In this document: in pieces, positions 1 through 7,530 of the stretch
Position numbering within the stretch: the stretch's first letter is position 1
How the letters are laid out: each line of letters opens with the position of its first letter
Assembly (NCBI GenBank): GCA_964626415.1
Contig: CAZVFH010000001.1
Location: 1 to 64,000, forward strand
Length of the DNA: 64,000 nt
Origin: CAZVFH01 sp964626415
GTDB lineage: Bacteria; Patescibacteriota; UBA1384; XYA2-FULL-43-10; CAINNR01
Direction of reading: 5' to 3'
Notes under the pieces: model-generated
What the model saw: the letters and a program-made list of their open reading frames with translations, nothing else
Told to the model about the DNA's origin: nothing
Databases searched by the model: none
Translations under genes and position numbers: made by a program

Positions 1-1
1 C

Positions 2-502
2 GATCATTCAACTTTTGCTATTTCATATATCAAGTTCGAGGATTATTCTGAAATTGAAAAGAACGTTATCAAGATAGAAAGTAATCTTAAAATAGAATAT
101 TTTCATTGGTCGGACACTGTTTGGAAAGTCAAGGAAAAATTTATGGACGAAATGTTTAAGCTCGATTTTCAAGCAAAAATTGCCGTTGTTAAGAACCCGA
201 TAAATCCTTCAAAAGAGTTGGAAAAAGTTTTATTGCATACAATTGTTGAGAACAACATTAGAACAATTTTCATTGATGGCAAAAAACCTAAATGGTTTGA
301 AAGTAAAATCAAAAAGGTTTTGCGCGATAAAGGTGTATCGGTTAGAAAACTCAAAACGGTTAAATCAAAGCAATGTGCTGGTGCTCGAATTGCTGATATG
401 GTCGCCGGACTTGCCAGAACTTATTATGACAAGAAAAACCTAGATAAAATTGAAAAATATTACAAAAAGTTAAAAAAGAAGTTAATAGTTGTCATAGAAT
501 AA
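2..502 (+). CDS. DUF3800-like protein, 5' end cut by window edge
   Basis: The reading frame is open from base 2 without a stop, so the gene starts before the window; the first internal ATG is at 143. About 166 residues are visible. The C-terminal part ends with the pattern CAGARIADMVAGLAR followed by a short lysine-rich helix. This resembles the end of DUF3800 proteins, a family with an RNase H-like fold often found near mobile elements and defence genes, whose exact role is unknown. The N-terminal DES-type motif that would confirm the family lies outside the window. Family assignment is from memory of the C-terminal motif only. Confidence 0.55.
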   Translation, partial: DHSTFAISYIKFEDYSEIEKNVIKIESNLKIEYFHWSDTVWKVKEKFMDEMFKLDFQAKIAVVKNPINPSKELEKVLLHTIVENNIRTIFIDGKKPKWFESKIKKVLRDKGVSVRKLKTVKSKQCAGARIADMVAGLARTYYDKKNLDKIEKYYKKLKKKLIVVIE

Positions 503-524
503 AAAAACCTCGATTTCTCGAGGT
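501..524 (-). terminator. Hairpin with A-tract, minus-strand terminator shape
   Basis: The stem acctcga/tcgaggt (507-513 with 518-524) has a 4-base loop and is preceded by seven A residues. Read on the minus strand this is a stem followed by a U-tract, the form of an intrinsic terminator. No clear minus-strand gene lies just to the right, so it may instead end the plus-strand DUF3800-like gene bidirectionally. Confidence 0.5.
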
Positions 525-663
525 CAGACAACTTGGTAGTTCGTCTTTCAACAAACTTTCCCACTGGGATTTGTTCCAATTGCCTTGTTATTATTCTTAT
601 CTTATCAAACCCTGCCAAATCTTGTCAATACCCCGATTATTTCATTTCTCTACTGCGCAGCCC

Positions 664-700
664 GCCTGCCCTGTCTGCCGACAGGCATGTGGCAGGCAGG
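664..700. repeat. GCCTGCC nested palindrome
   Basis: Outer arms GCCTGCC (664-670) and GGCAGGC (691-697) enclose an inner CTGTC/GACAG hairpin. A close relative lies at 30958-30980 and a partial one at 18291-18302. GC-rich inserts of this type in an AT-rich genome look like a dispersed palindromic repeat. Confidence 0.55.
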
Positions 701-702
701 TA

Positions 703-803
703 TAGAAGTGACAGGTGAATCGGCAGTGAATCGGTATATTTTTCACTCGTAAAGTGCTATGATAAAGTCAATGAAAGTGTAAATTCAACAGGGAATAAAT
801 ATG
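703..803 (+). repeat. Duplicated promoter leader, copy 1 (before the RhuM-like gene)
   Basis: This stretch matches 2181-2306 in pieces: tatagaagtg, gtgaatcgg, ggtatattttt, aaagtgctat, aaagtcaatgaaa, tgtaaattc and aataaatatg occur in the same order. It includes an extended -10 box TGC-TATGAT (755-763). The left edge keeps one half of the palindrome seen complete at 2161-2188. Confidence 0.6.
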
Positions 804-1826
804 GCTAAAAAAAATAATTTACCTGAGAAAAATCAATTCCTTCTTTACACCACTCCATCCGGCGATGTAAAAATCGGCGTTCTTTATAGAGACGAAACCA
901 TTTGGCTTACTCAGAAAAAAATGGCTGAACTTTTTGGTTGCACGATAGAAAATATTATTCTTCATTTGAAAAATATTTTTAACGAAAATGAATTACTAGA
1001 GGCATCAACCACTAAGGATTTCTTAGTAGTTCAAAAAGAAGGAACCAGACAGATAAACCGCACAATTAAGATGTACAATCTCGACGCCATCGTTTCAGTG
1101 GGCTACAGAGTTAACTCCGAAAAGGCGACTCATTTCCGAATTTGGGCGACAAAAACTTTACGGGATTTTATCATTAAAGGTTTTATTCTTGATGATGACC
1201 GTCTCAAAAACGGTAGCCATTTTGGCAAAGACTATTTTCGAGAGTTGCTGGAAAGAGTTCACTCGATTAGAGCGAGTGAAAGACGAATTTATCAGCAGAT
1301 TACAGATATTTTTGCCGAGTGCAGCATTGATTACAATCCAAGATCCGAAATTACCAAGAATTTTTATGCAATGGTGCAAAATAAATTTCACTATGCCATT
1401 ACCGGACAAACAGCTGCAGAAATAATTTATACCAAGGTCGATAAAAACAAGCCGTTTATAGGGCTCTCGACATGGAAAAATTCACCTAAGGGAAGAATAT
1501 TAAAATCGGACGCACTTGTAGCTAAAAATTATCTTCCGGAAAATAAAATCAAAAAATTAGAAAGAACCGTTTCTGCCTTTTTCGATTACATCGAAAATAT
1601 TATTGAGAACAATCATCTGATGAAAATGGAAGACCTTGCGAAAAGTGTGGATAAATTTCTAAATTTCAACGAATACAAGATTTTAGAAGGCAAAGGGAAA
1701 ATATCCCATGAAAAAGCCGAGAAAAAAGCTATCGTTGAATATGACAACTTTAATAAAACCCAAAAAATAGAATCCGATTTTGATCGAGAAATTGTCAGTA
1801 AAATTAAAAAATTAGGAAATAAATAA
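801..1826 (+). CDS. RhuM-family protein
   Basis: This 341-residue protein resembles the RhuM family (COG3943), named from a Salmonella pathogenicity-island gene. Its biochemical role is not established, but it recurs in mobile and defence regions. The N-terminal half carries the typical run ETIWLTQKKMAELFGC followed by HLKNIF, and a segment near residue 105 reading YRVNSEKATHFRIWATKTLR; both are strongly conserved in the family. The ATG at 801 follows gggaataaat, a weak ribosome site, and a promoter leader duplicated upstream of radC. The next gene, a TrpR-like repressor, lies 50 bases downstream across a palindrome. The region looks accessory. Confidence 0.8.
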   Translation: MAKKNNLPEKNQFLLYTTPSGDVKIGVLYRDETIWLTQKKMAELFGCTIENIILHLKNIFNENELLEASTTKDFLVVQKEGTRQINRTIKMYNLDAIVSVGYRVNSEKATHFRIWATKTLRDFIIKGFILDDDRLKNGSHFGKDYFRELLERVHSIRASERRIYQQITDIFAECSIDYNPRSEITKNFYAMVQNKFHYAITGQTAAEIIYTKVDKNKPFIGLSTWKNSPKGRILKSDALVAKNYLPENKIKKLERTVSAFFDYIENIIENNHLMKMEDLAKSVDKFLNFNEYKILEGKGKISHEKAEKKAIVEYDNFNKTQKIESDFDREIVSKIKKLGNK

Positions 1827-1833
1827 TTAACTC

Positions 1834-1865
1834 ACCACTTCCATACTTCGAAGTATAGTAGTGGT
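1834..1865. promoter_or_regulatory. Palindromic operator candidate, family A site 1
   Basis: A 32-bp inverted repeat centred on tacttcgaagta at 1849/1850, with two mismatched pairs, sits between the RhuM-like gene and the TrpR-like gene 11 bases before the latter's start. It matches the perfect site at 2161-2188. It has no T-tract on either strand, so a repressor site is more likely than a terminator. Confidence 0.6.
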
Positions 1866-1876
1866 AAAGGAGCCAA

Positions 1877-2155
1877 ATGCCAAAAAAGGGAATTGATTTT
1901 GAAGCAAAGAAGTTGTTGATAGAATCTTTAGAAGAACTCAAAAGCGATGAGTTTATTGACTTCATGGAGTCGCTTTTATCGTCAACGGAAATCAAAAATA
2001 TTTCTCGCCGCATTATGGCGGCAAAATTGCTGCTAGAGAACAACACATACAAAGATGTCGAAGAACTAATGGGAATGTCCCCTGGAACTATCAATAAAAT
2101 TCATTTCAAAACAAAAGGAAGTCCAGCTTTTCGCAAATTATTCAAAAAGGATTAA
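1877..2155 (+). CDS. TrpR/YerC-like transcriptional repressor, copy 1
   Basis: This 92-residue all-helical protein resembles the Trp-repressor superfamily group YerC/YecD, which binds palindromic DNA as a dimer. The segment SRRIMAAKLLLENNTYKDVE and then MGMSPGTINKIHFKTKGSP cover the helix-turn-helix, with TINKIHFK as the likely recognition helix. Ribosome site aaaggag lies 7 bases before the ATG. The gene is bracketed by two related palindromes (1834-1865 and 2161-2188), which suggests autoregulation and control of the genes on either side. A paralogue at 13394-13672 is bracketed by a different but related palindrome. The ligand, if any, is unknown; the tryptophan-binding assignment of TrpR should not be carried over. 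Confidence 0.85.
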   Translation: MPKKGIDFEAKKLLIESLEELKSDEFIDFMESLLSSTEIKNISRRIMAAKLLLENNTYKDVEELMGMSPGTINKIHFKTKGSPAFRKLFKKD

Positions 2156-2160
2156 GTTGT

Positions 2161-2188
2161 CACTTCTATACTTCGAAGTATAGAAGTG
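2161..2188. promoter_or_regulatory. Palindromic operator candidate, family A site 2 (perfect)
   Basis: A perfect 28-bp palindrome with half-site CACTTCTATACTTC, centred at 2174/2175. It starts 6 bases after the TrpR-like stop codon and precedes the duplicated leader that runs into radC. Its half-site agrees with the family B half-site CACTACTCAACTAC at 10 of 14 positions. Confidence 0.7.
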
Positions 2189-2306
2189 GCAAGTGAATCG
2201 GTATTTTGAATAGTTTTCAGATACTTTACCGTTTCGGTATATTTTTAAGGTAAAAAGTGCTATAATGAAGTCAATGAAATTGTAAATTCTCGGGGAAATA
2301 AATATG
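2181..2306 (+). repeat. Duplicated promoter leader, copy 2 (before radC)
   Basis: Second copy of the leader found at 703-803, including the promoter and the sequence around a start codon (aataaatatg at 2297-2306). The ATG at 2304 opens only a short frame, and an in-frame stop at 2326 separates the leader from radC. The copied start codon therefore looks like a remnant of the gene the leader came from. Confidence 0.55.
2258..2266 (+). promoter_or_regulatory. Extended -10 promoter for radC
   Basis: TGC-TATAAT is a near-ideal extended -10 element. No convincing -35 box lies 16-18 bases upstream, as is usual for extended -10 promoters. The start point would fall near 2273, about 65 bases before radC. 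Confidence 0.6.
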
Positions 2307-2337
2307 TCGAACGAGCAAAAAAAAATAACGGAAACAA

Positions 2338-3012
2338 ATGATGAAAATAAAAGACACAGCAAAAGTCGATCGACCGCGGGAAAAATTAGCCAGATATGGC
2401 TCGGAGTTTTTGAAGGATCAGGAACTTTTGGCAATTTTGCTCGGTAGCGGCATCGCCGGTAAAAATGTAATAGAAGTTGCAAAGCAAATCCTCTCTAAAT
2501 TCTCAAAAAAGAAATTACTTGGTCTTTCATTTAACCAATTAAAACAGATAAAAGGCGTCGGTCCAGCCAAAGCTTGCCAAATTTTGGCCGCTTTTGAACT
2601 TTCCAAAAGGGTGTTAAAAGTTGACGACTCAAACACTTTGACGACTATTCAGACACCAAAAGATATTATTGCTCAAGTTTCGTATCTTAAAAATCACAAG
2701 AAAGAAAATTTTGTTGTCTTATATTTGAATACTCGTAATCAACTAATCAACAAAGAGACAATCTCCATCGGTTCTCTTAATGCAAATATTGTTCACCCGC
2801 GCGAGGTTTTTGAGCCGGCGATAAGTGGATTTGCTTCCAGTGTCGCTTTTGTACATAATCATCCCTCCGGCGATCCGGAGCCGTCTGAAGACGATAAAAA
2901 AATCACCAAACAACTCGTCGAAGCTGGCAAAATTTTAGGCATTGAGGTTTTGGACCACATCATCATCGGACAAGAAAGCTTTGTCAGTTTTAAAGATAAA
3001 GATCTGATTTGA
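2338..3012 (+). CDS. radC: RadC-family JAB/MPN protein
   Basis: 224 residues, normal length for RadC. The N-terminus has the family opening RPREKLARYGSEFLKDQELL, then a helix-hairpin-helix around IKGVGPAKACQIL (about residues 63-75). The C-terminal JAB1/MPN metalloprotease-like domain carries the JAMM signature VHNHPSGDPEPSEDD near residues 174-188. The start ATG follows an in-frame stop at 2326; a second ATG follows at once. RadC was once linked to DNA repair but its function remains unclear, and it is frequent in mobile regions. The gene ends with TGA, which is evidence for the standard bacterial code. Confidence 0.9.
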   Translation: MMKIKDTAKVDRPREKLARYGSEFLKDQELLAILLGSGIAGKNVIEVAKQILSKFSKKKLLGLSFNQLKQIKGVGPAKACQILAAFELSKRVLKVDDSNTLTTIQTPKDIIAQVSYLKNHKKENFVVLYLNTRNQLINKETISIGSLNANIVHPREVFEPAISGFASSVAFVHNHPSGDPEPSEDDKKITKQLVEAGKILGIEVLDHIIIGQESFVSFKDKDLI

Positions 3013-3037
3013 CACTTGTAATGATGTACGCTACTAT
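3009..3037 (+). promoter_or_regulatory. Consensus promoter of the toxin-antitoxin pair
   Basis: TTGACA (3009-3014), a 17-base spacer and TACTAT (3032-3037). The -35 box overlaps the radC stop codon. Just downstream the leader can form a 7-bp hairpin gacttgc/gcaagtc (3049-3070) directly before the ribosome site aaggag. Confidence 0.8.
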
Positions 3038-3081
3038 GGACATATAAAGACTTGCCCCCGATCGCAAGTCGAAGGAGAAAA

Positions 3082-3414
3082 ATGGCTAAAAAAACAATGA
3101 CAATTACCGAAGGTAGAAAAGAACTTTTCAAGATCGCCAAAGAGGTTCAAAAACCAGATACTCAATATGTATTCACCATCGAAGGAAAACCCGGAGTGGT
3201 TTTAATGTCGGCAAATGAATACGATTCCTTAATGGAAACAATGGAGATATTGAGCGATCCAAAAATTATGGAAGATATTAGGAAGGCCGAGGAAGAATAC
3301 GAACGCGGCGAGTATTGTAGCTGGGAAGAGGTTAAAAAGGAACTTGGGTATCGTGAAAAAGAAAGTTTTGTAATAGCCGATAAACCAAACAAGAAATATC
3401 GGGCTAAGTCATAA
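3082..3414 (+). CDS. Phd/YefM-type antitoxin
   Basis: 110 residues. The N-terminal half, TITEGRKELFKIAKEVQ then VFTIEGKPGVVLMSANEYDS, fits the Phd/YefM fold: a DNA-binding N-terminal domain that also autoregulates the operon. The C-terminal tail, rich in charged residues (about 60-110), is the usual toxin-neutralising region. A longer in-frame start at 3052 exists, but the ATG at 3082 has an ideal ribosome site (aaggag, 3072-3077) and follows a leader hairpin. The toxin gene starts 10 bases after the stop codon. The N-terminal extension of the alternative start would include the hairpin and is unlikely. Confidence 0.85.
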   Translation: MAKKTMTITEGRKELFKIAKEVQKPDTQYVFTIEGKPGVVLMSANEYDSLMETMEILSDPKIMEDIRKAEEEYERGEYCSWEEVKKELGYREKESFVIADKPNKKYRAKS

Positions 3415-3423
3415 TAAAGTGAA

Positions 3424-3687
3424 ATGCCAGAAATTTTTGAAGTTGAAACACCCAAATCGATACTAAAGTCGTTAAAAAAAATCCCTCTGCCTTGGCGAGA
3501 AAGAATTCTTGATGCGATGTCAATTTTAGCCAGAAATCCATTTTTAGGCGAAAAAATGAGCGGTGAGCTTCAAGATAAAAGGAAAATTAGGGTTTGGCCA
3601 TACCGGATTATTTATAAAATCAATATAAAACGAAAACATATTATTATTACCGATGTCGGCCATCGCGGAAACATCGGTTATAAATAA
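3424..3687 (+). CDS. RelE/ParE-superfamily toxin
   Basis: 87 residues, the usual size for a RelE/ParE toxin. Visible pattern: SILKSLKKIPLPWRERILDA at the N-terminus, GELQDKRKIRVWPYRIIYKI in the middle and a final strand HIIITDVGHRGNIGYK. RelE members cleave mRNA in the ribosome and ParE members poison gyrase. The R-x-WPYRIIYKI core followed by VGHR is closer to RelE-type mRNA interferases, but the activity cannot be decided here. It pairs with the Phd-type antitoxin immediately upstream as one operon. Confidence 0.85.
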   Translation: MPEIFEVETPKSILKSLKKIPLPWRERILDAMSILARNPFLGEKMSGELQDKRKIRVWPYRIIYKINIKRKHIIITDVGHRGNIGYK

Positions 3688-3748
3688 CACCGCAGCTTAT
3701 CCTGAGCCGTATCGAAGAGCGGGATGTATAAGAAATAAAGGAAATAAT

Positions 3749-4093
3749 ATGAGTATCTTCGATGATTTAAAGTCAATCGCAAAAGTTTTGCAAGAAGCCG
3801 GAAAAATTGAACAGTATAAACAGATTCTGGATGCCCAGAGAGATCTTTTAGAAATGCAAAAGAAAATTAGCGACTTAGAAAAAGAGAATAAGCAACTGAA
3901 AGAAAAACTACAGATTAAAGCCAAAATAATAAAAGATAAGTTTGTATATTATTTAGAGAACGACATTAATAAGGAAAATCCTTTTTGCTCTCGATGTTGG
4001 GAAAAAGATAAAGAATTAATAACATTACAAAAAAATCGTGTTGGTCCTTGGGATTATCTATGTCCAGAGTGTGAAAATAGAGTTGAAATATGA
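3749..4093 (+). CDS. Coiled-coil zinc-ribbon protein
   Basis: 114 residues. Residues about 10-65 form a heptad-rich coiled coil (LEMQKKISDLEKENKQLKEK). The C-terminus holds two C-x2-C pairs, CSRCW and CPEC, spaced about 31 residues apart, a zinc-ribbon arrangement. The ATG at 3749 has an aagg ribosome site, and the stop overlaps the methylase start as ATGA, so the two are translationally coupled. I do not recognise a named family. Its place as first gene of the restriction cluster suggests an accessory subunit or regulator, which is inference. Confidence 0.65.
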   Translation: MSIFDDLKSIAKVLQEAGKIEQYKQILDAQRDLLEMQKKISDLEKENKQLKEKLQIKAKIIKDKFVYYLENDINKENPFCSRCWEKDKELITLQKNRVGPWDYLCPECENRVEI

Positions 4094-5847
4094 AAAAAAA
4101 TAATTACCAAAATTGGTCCAAGGAAGATTTAGTTAAAGAAGTCGAAACTCTTAAAAAACGAAAGAAGTATGGTTTGGTGTGGGAGGAAAAGAAAGAAGAT
4201 GTTGTCGAGCAATGCAAAAAAGAATTGCCGGTTTTGAAAGAAGTTAAAGAAAAAGAAATTATTACCGACAAAGATAAGCCGGTAAATTTACTGATCGAGG
4301 GCGATAATTATCATGCCCTTTCAGTTTTAAATTATACGCACAAGGGGAGGGTCGATTTTATCTATCTCGATCCGCCGTATAATACGGGCGCAAGAGACTG
4401 GAAATACGATAATAATTATGTAGATAGCGAAGATGGATTCAGACATAGCAAATGGCTATCGTTTATTGCGAAAAGGCTGAGTTTAGCAAAAAGTTTATTA
4501 AAACCAGATGGAATAATCACCATAACTATTGATGATTATGAGATTGGTCCTCTTCGCTTACTTATGGACGAAATTTATGGTGAAGAAAATAGACTTGGTC
4601 TGATTACTATTGTTCACAACCCGCGAGGTAGAAGTGACGATCTTTATTTTGCAACTTCTCACGAATACGCATTAGTTTATGGTAGAAATTTTAGCAAAAC
4701 ATCTACTTATAAATTGAAATTAACGGAAGAACAAGCAGAAAATTTTTTATTAGAAGACGATAAATCTCGTTATAGACTTTTACCCCTTAAACGTACGGGT
4801 TCTAATTCAACACCAAAAGAAAGGCCAAATTTATATTTTTCAATTTATTACAGTTCAAAAAATAACGATATTAGTTTAGATAAAAAAGAGGGTTATGCAG
4901 AGATTGTTCCCTTGGATACTGCTGGTAACAAGAGAGTTTGGAGATGGGGGAAGAAAGCCATTTTGGAAAGAAAAGATTCTGAAATAGTTGTTCGAAAAGG
5001 AAAAGATGGTTTTTATTCTGTTTTTGCAAAAGACAGGATCAAAGAAGGTCGGAAACCAAAAACGGTTTGGGTAGATCCTAAATATGATGCTTCTTCTCAC
5101 GGAACAATGCTAATACAAAAGATATTAGGAGAAAGAAAAATATTTGATTATCCGAAATCAATTTATGCAGTAAAAGATTTATTAGAAGTCGGTTTAAAAG
5201 AAAAAAAACAAGCACTGGTATTAGATTTTTTTGCTGGGTCTGGCACTACTGGCCATGCTATTTTAGAATTAAACAAAGAAGATAGTGGAAATAGAAAATT
5301 TATATTGTGTACAAATAATGAGTTGAATGGCTTAGAGAAAGAATTACGGAAAAAAAGATTGAGTGAAAATGAGATTAAAAAGTATGGAATTTGTCAAAAA
5401 GTTACCTATCCAAGGTTGGAAAAAGTTATTGTAGGATATAAAAAAAATGGTAATGGTGAAAAGGTTGAAGGTTTGGGTGGAAATTTGAAATATTTTAAAA
5501 CTGAATTTATTGATTTCGATCAACCGACAGATAAGAATAAAATGAAACTAACTAGAGGGGTAGTCGAGATGCTTTGTATAAAACAAGGAACTTTTGAAAA
5601 AGTTTCAGACCAAAAAGATTTTAAGATTTTCAAAGATACCACTCACTACACTGGCATTATTTTTAACCAATTAGCCATTTCAGAATTTAAAAAAGCAATT
5701 CAAGGAATCAAAGGAAAATTTAGTATTTATATTTTTTCTTTAAGTGATGAAACTTTTGACGAAGAATTCGCAGATGTAAAGCAAAAAGTAAAATTATCCC
5801 CCATCCCCGAAGCAATTTTGAGGATATACAGGAGAATTTTTAAATAG
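4090..5847 (+). CDS. Type III-like DNA adenine methyltransferase (Mod)
   Basis: 585 residues. It carries the beta-class N6-adenine methylase motifs in circularly permuted order: the catalytic motif IYLDPPYNTG (DPPY at residues 94-97) precedes the S-adenosylmethionine site LDFFAGSGTTGHAI (about 378-391). Order, size and the leading VNLLIEGDNYHALSVL segment match type III Mod subunits, which methylate one strand of an asymmetric site and also guide the Res subunit. The central region between the motifs would hold target recognition. Its start overlaps the zinc-ribbon gene by 4 bases. An ATPase gene lies between it and the Res-like gene, unlike the classical mod-res pair. Confidence 0.9.
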   Translation: MKKNNYQNWSKEDLVKEVETLKKRKKYGLVWEEKKEDVVEQCKKELPVLKEVKEKEIITDKDKPVNLLIEGDNYHALSVLNYTHKGRVDFIYLDPPYNTGARDWKYDNNYVDSEDGFRHSKWLSFIAKRLSLAKSLLKPDGIITITIDDYEIGPLRLLMDEIYGEENRLGLITIVHNPRGRSDDLYFATSHEYALVYGRNFSKTSTYKLKLTEEQAENFLLEDDKSRYRLLPLKRTGSNSTPKERPNLYFSIYYSSKNNDISLDKKEGYAEIVPLDTAGNKRVWRWGKKAILERKDSEIVVRKGKDGFYSVFAKDRIKEGRKPKTVWVDPKYDASSHGTMLIQKILGERKIFDYPKSIYAVKDLLEVGLKEKKQALVLDFFAGSGTTGHAILELNKEDSGNRKFILCTNNELNGLEKELRKKRLSENEIKKYGICQKVTYPRLEKVIVGYKKNGNGEKVEGLGGNLKYFKTEFIDFDQPTDKNKMKLTRGVVEMLCIKQGTFEKVSDQKDFKIFKDTTHYTGIIFNQLAISEFKKAIQGIKGKFSIYIFSLSDETFDEEFADVKQKVKLSPIPEAILRIYRRIFK

Positions 5848-5851
5848 GATT

Positions 5852-7528
5852 ATGAAAATTAAAACACTTACAATTCACAATTTTCGCAGCGTTAAAGAGC
5901 GATCTTTTGATTTGATAGATTACTCATTATTAGTTGGTGCCAATGATTCTGGAAAATCAAATATTATAGACGCTATAAGAATTTTTTATGATGATTTAAA
6001 ATTCAGCGATGAAAAAGATTGGCCTAAATTTACTACTGATGATAATGAAGGTTGGATTGAAGCTAAATTTTTGCTCTCCGATGAAGAATTTAATAATTTG
6101 AAAGATGAATATAAACAAGAAGATGGTGGAAAGAAATTTTTTATTGTTAGAAAATATTTAAAGCACCCAACTAAGATACAAAGCGGATCAAGTAATGTTT
6201 ACGGCTATGAGCAAGGCAAACTTTCAGATAATTTCTTTTATGGGTGGAAAAATGTAGCCAAAGGTAAACTTGGCGATATCTTATATATACCGGCAGTAAG
6301 TCAGGTAACTGATTATACGAAACTTAGTGGACCCTCCTATTTAAGAAATATTTTAGATTTTATTTGTAAGAAAATTATTAGCAGCAGTGACTCTTTTAGT
6401 AATTTGAATAAAACATTTGATGAATTTACTAAAAAATTTAAACAAGAGGAAACAAAGGAAGGATTATCTCTGGAGGGATTTGAACAAGATATAAATAATG
6501 ATATTTCAGACAGAAAAGTAAAAATAAATTTAGGCATACGACCTCTCGATGTGGCAGACATCACTAAAAATCTGATAGAACCATATATTAAAGATGAGAT
6601 TTTGGGCGACCATAAGTTACCAATAGAATCTTTTGGAGAAGGATTGCAAAGACGGTTGGTATATACATTGATAAAGTTATCTACAAAATATAAAGAAAAG
6701 AAAAGTGTAAAAGATAAAAAAGAATTTTTCTCTGACTTTTTGTTAATTTTGTTTGAAGAACCAGAGGCATTTTTACATTCTTCTCAGCAAGAAATTTTAA
6801 ATCAGAGCTTGGGGGATCTTTCAAATGAAGAAAGTCAACAAGTCTTAATTTCTACTCATTCCGTTCATTTTGTAAGTAGGAATATTGATAACTTACCTTC
6901 AATTTTAAAACTCTATAAACAAAACGGCAAAACCATGATTTTTCAAATAACATATTCGGAACTGAAAAATATTTTAATATCCAATAAAGATTTAAAAAGG
7001 ATCTTAGGAGACAAAATTGAAGACAAAGATTTGGATTTAGAGGCAATAAGGTATTCTTTATGGTTGGATCCTGATAGGTGCTGTGCATTTTTTGCTGACT
7101 TTGTTTTAATTTGTGAAGGAGCCTCTGAAAAAATTCTCATAGAGTATCTAGTAAAAAATGAAGACATTGAATTATTAAATAAGGAAATTTACATTTTAAA
7201 CGCGATGGGCAAAGAAAATATCCATCGCTACATGAATTTGTTTAAAGAATTGGGAATAAAGCATGCTGTTTTATTTGACGGAGATCAGGATAAGGATAAT
7301 CAAGGTCGTCATCAAAAAATAAATGAATTTCTGCAGAATAATAAAAATGAATATACAACCAAAATTGATTATTTTGAAAACAATTTAGAGATATCTTTGG
7401 ACATTCCCGAAGAAAATAGACCGGATAAAAAACCTCTTAATGTCATGTGGTATTATAAGAACAATAAGATTCAGGATAATAAACTCAATGATTTTAAAAA
7501 CAAAATAAAAAATTTATTGCCAAATTAA
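5852..7528 (+). CDS. OLD-like ATPase with C-terminal TOPRIM domain
   Basis: 558 residues. The ABC/SMC-type ATPase has Walker A GANDSGKSN (29-37), a signature-like segment SFGEGLQRR (about 258-266), Walker B LLILFEEPEAF (about 297-307) and an H-loop STHSVHF. The C-terminal part carries a TOPRIM nuclease fold: LICEGASEK (about 417-425) supplies the acidic Glu and FDGDQDKDN (about 473-481) the DxD pair. This architecture is that of OLD (overcoming lysogenization defect) nucleases, including the class associated with anti-phage systems. It starts 5 bases after the methylase and ends 3 bases before the helicase, so it is in the restriction operon. Confidence 0.85.
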   Translation: MKIKTLTIHNFRSVKERSFDLIDYSLLVGANDSGKSNIIDAIRIFYDDLKFSDEKDWPKFTTDDNEGWIEAKFLLSDEEFNNLKDEYKQEDGGKKFFIVRKYLKHPTKIQSGSSNVYGYEQGKLSDNFFYGWKNVAKGKLGDILYIPAVSQVTDYTKLSGPSYLRNILDFICKKIISSSDSFSNLNKTFDEFTKKFKQEETKEGLSLEGFEQDINNDISDRKVKINLGIRPLDVADITKNLIEPYIKDEILGDHKLPIESFGEGLQRRLVYTLIKLSTKYKEKKSVKDKKEFFSDFLLILFEEPEAFLHSSQQEILNQSLGDLSNEESQQVLISTHSVHFVSRNIDNLPSILKLYKQNGKTMIFQITYSELKNILISNKDLKRILGDKIEDKDLDLEAIRYSLWLDPDRCCAFFADFVLICEGASEKILIEYLVKNEDIELLNKEIYILNAMGKENIHRYMNLFKELGIKHAVLFDGDQDKDNQGRHQKINEFLQNNKNEYTTKIDYFENNLEISLDIPEENRPDKKPLNVMWYYKNNKIQDNKLNDFKNKIKNLLPN

Positions 7529-7530
7529 TT

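Noticed and set aside
2304..2338. Longer radC start at the ATG at 2304
   Set aside because: That ATG is in another frame, and radC's own frame has a stop at 2326-2328.
3001..3012. TGA reassigned to an amino acid (code 25 or 4)
   Set aside because: radC and other genes end in TGA at the family's normal C-terminus, and tryptophan positions in conserved proteins use TGG.
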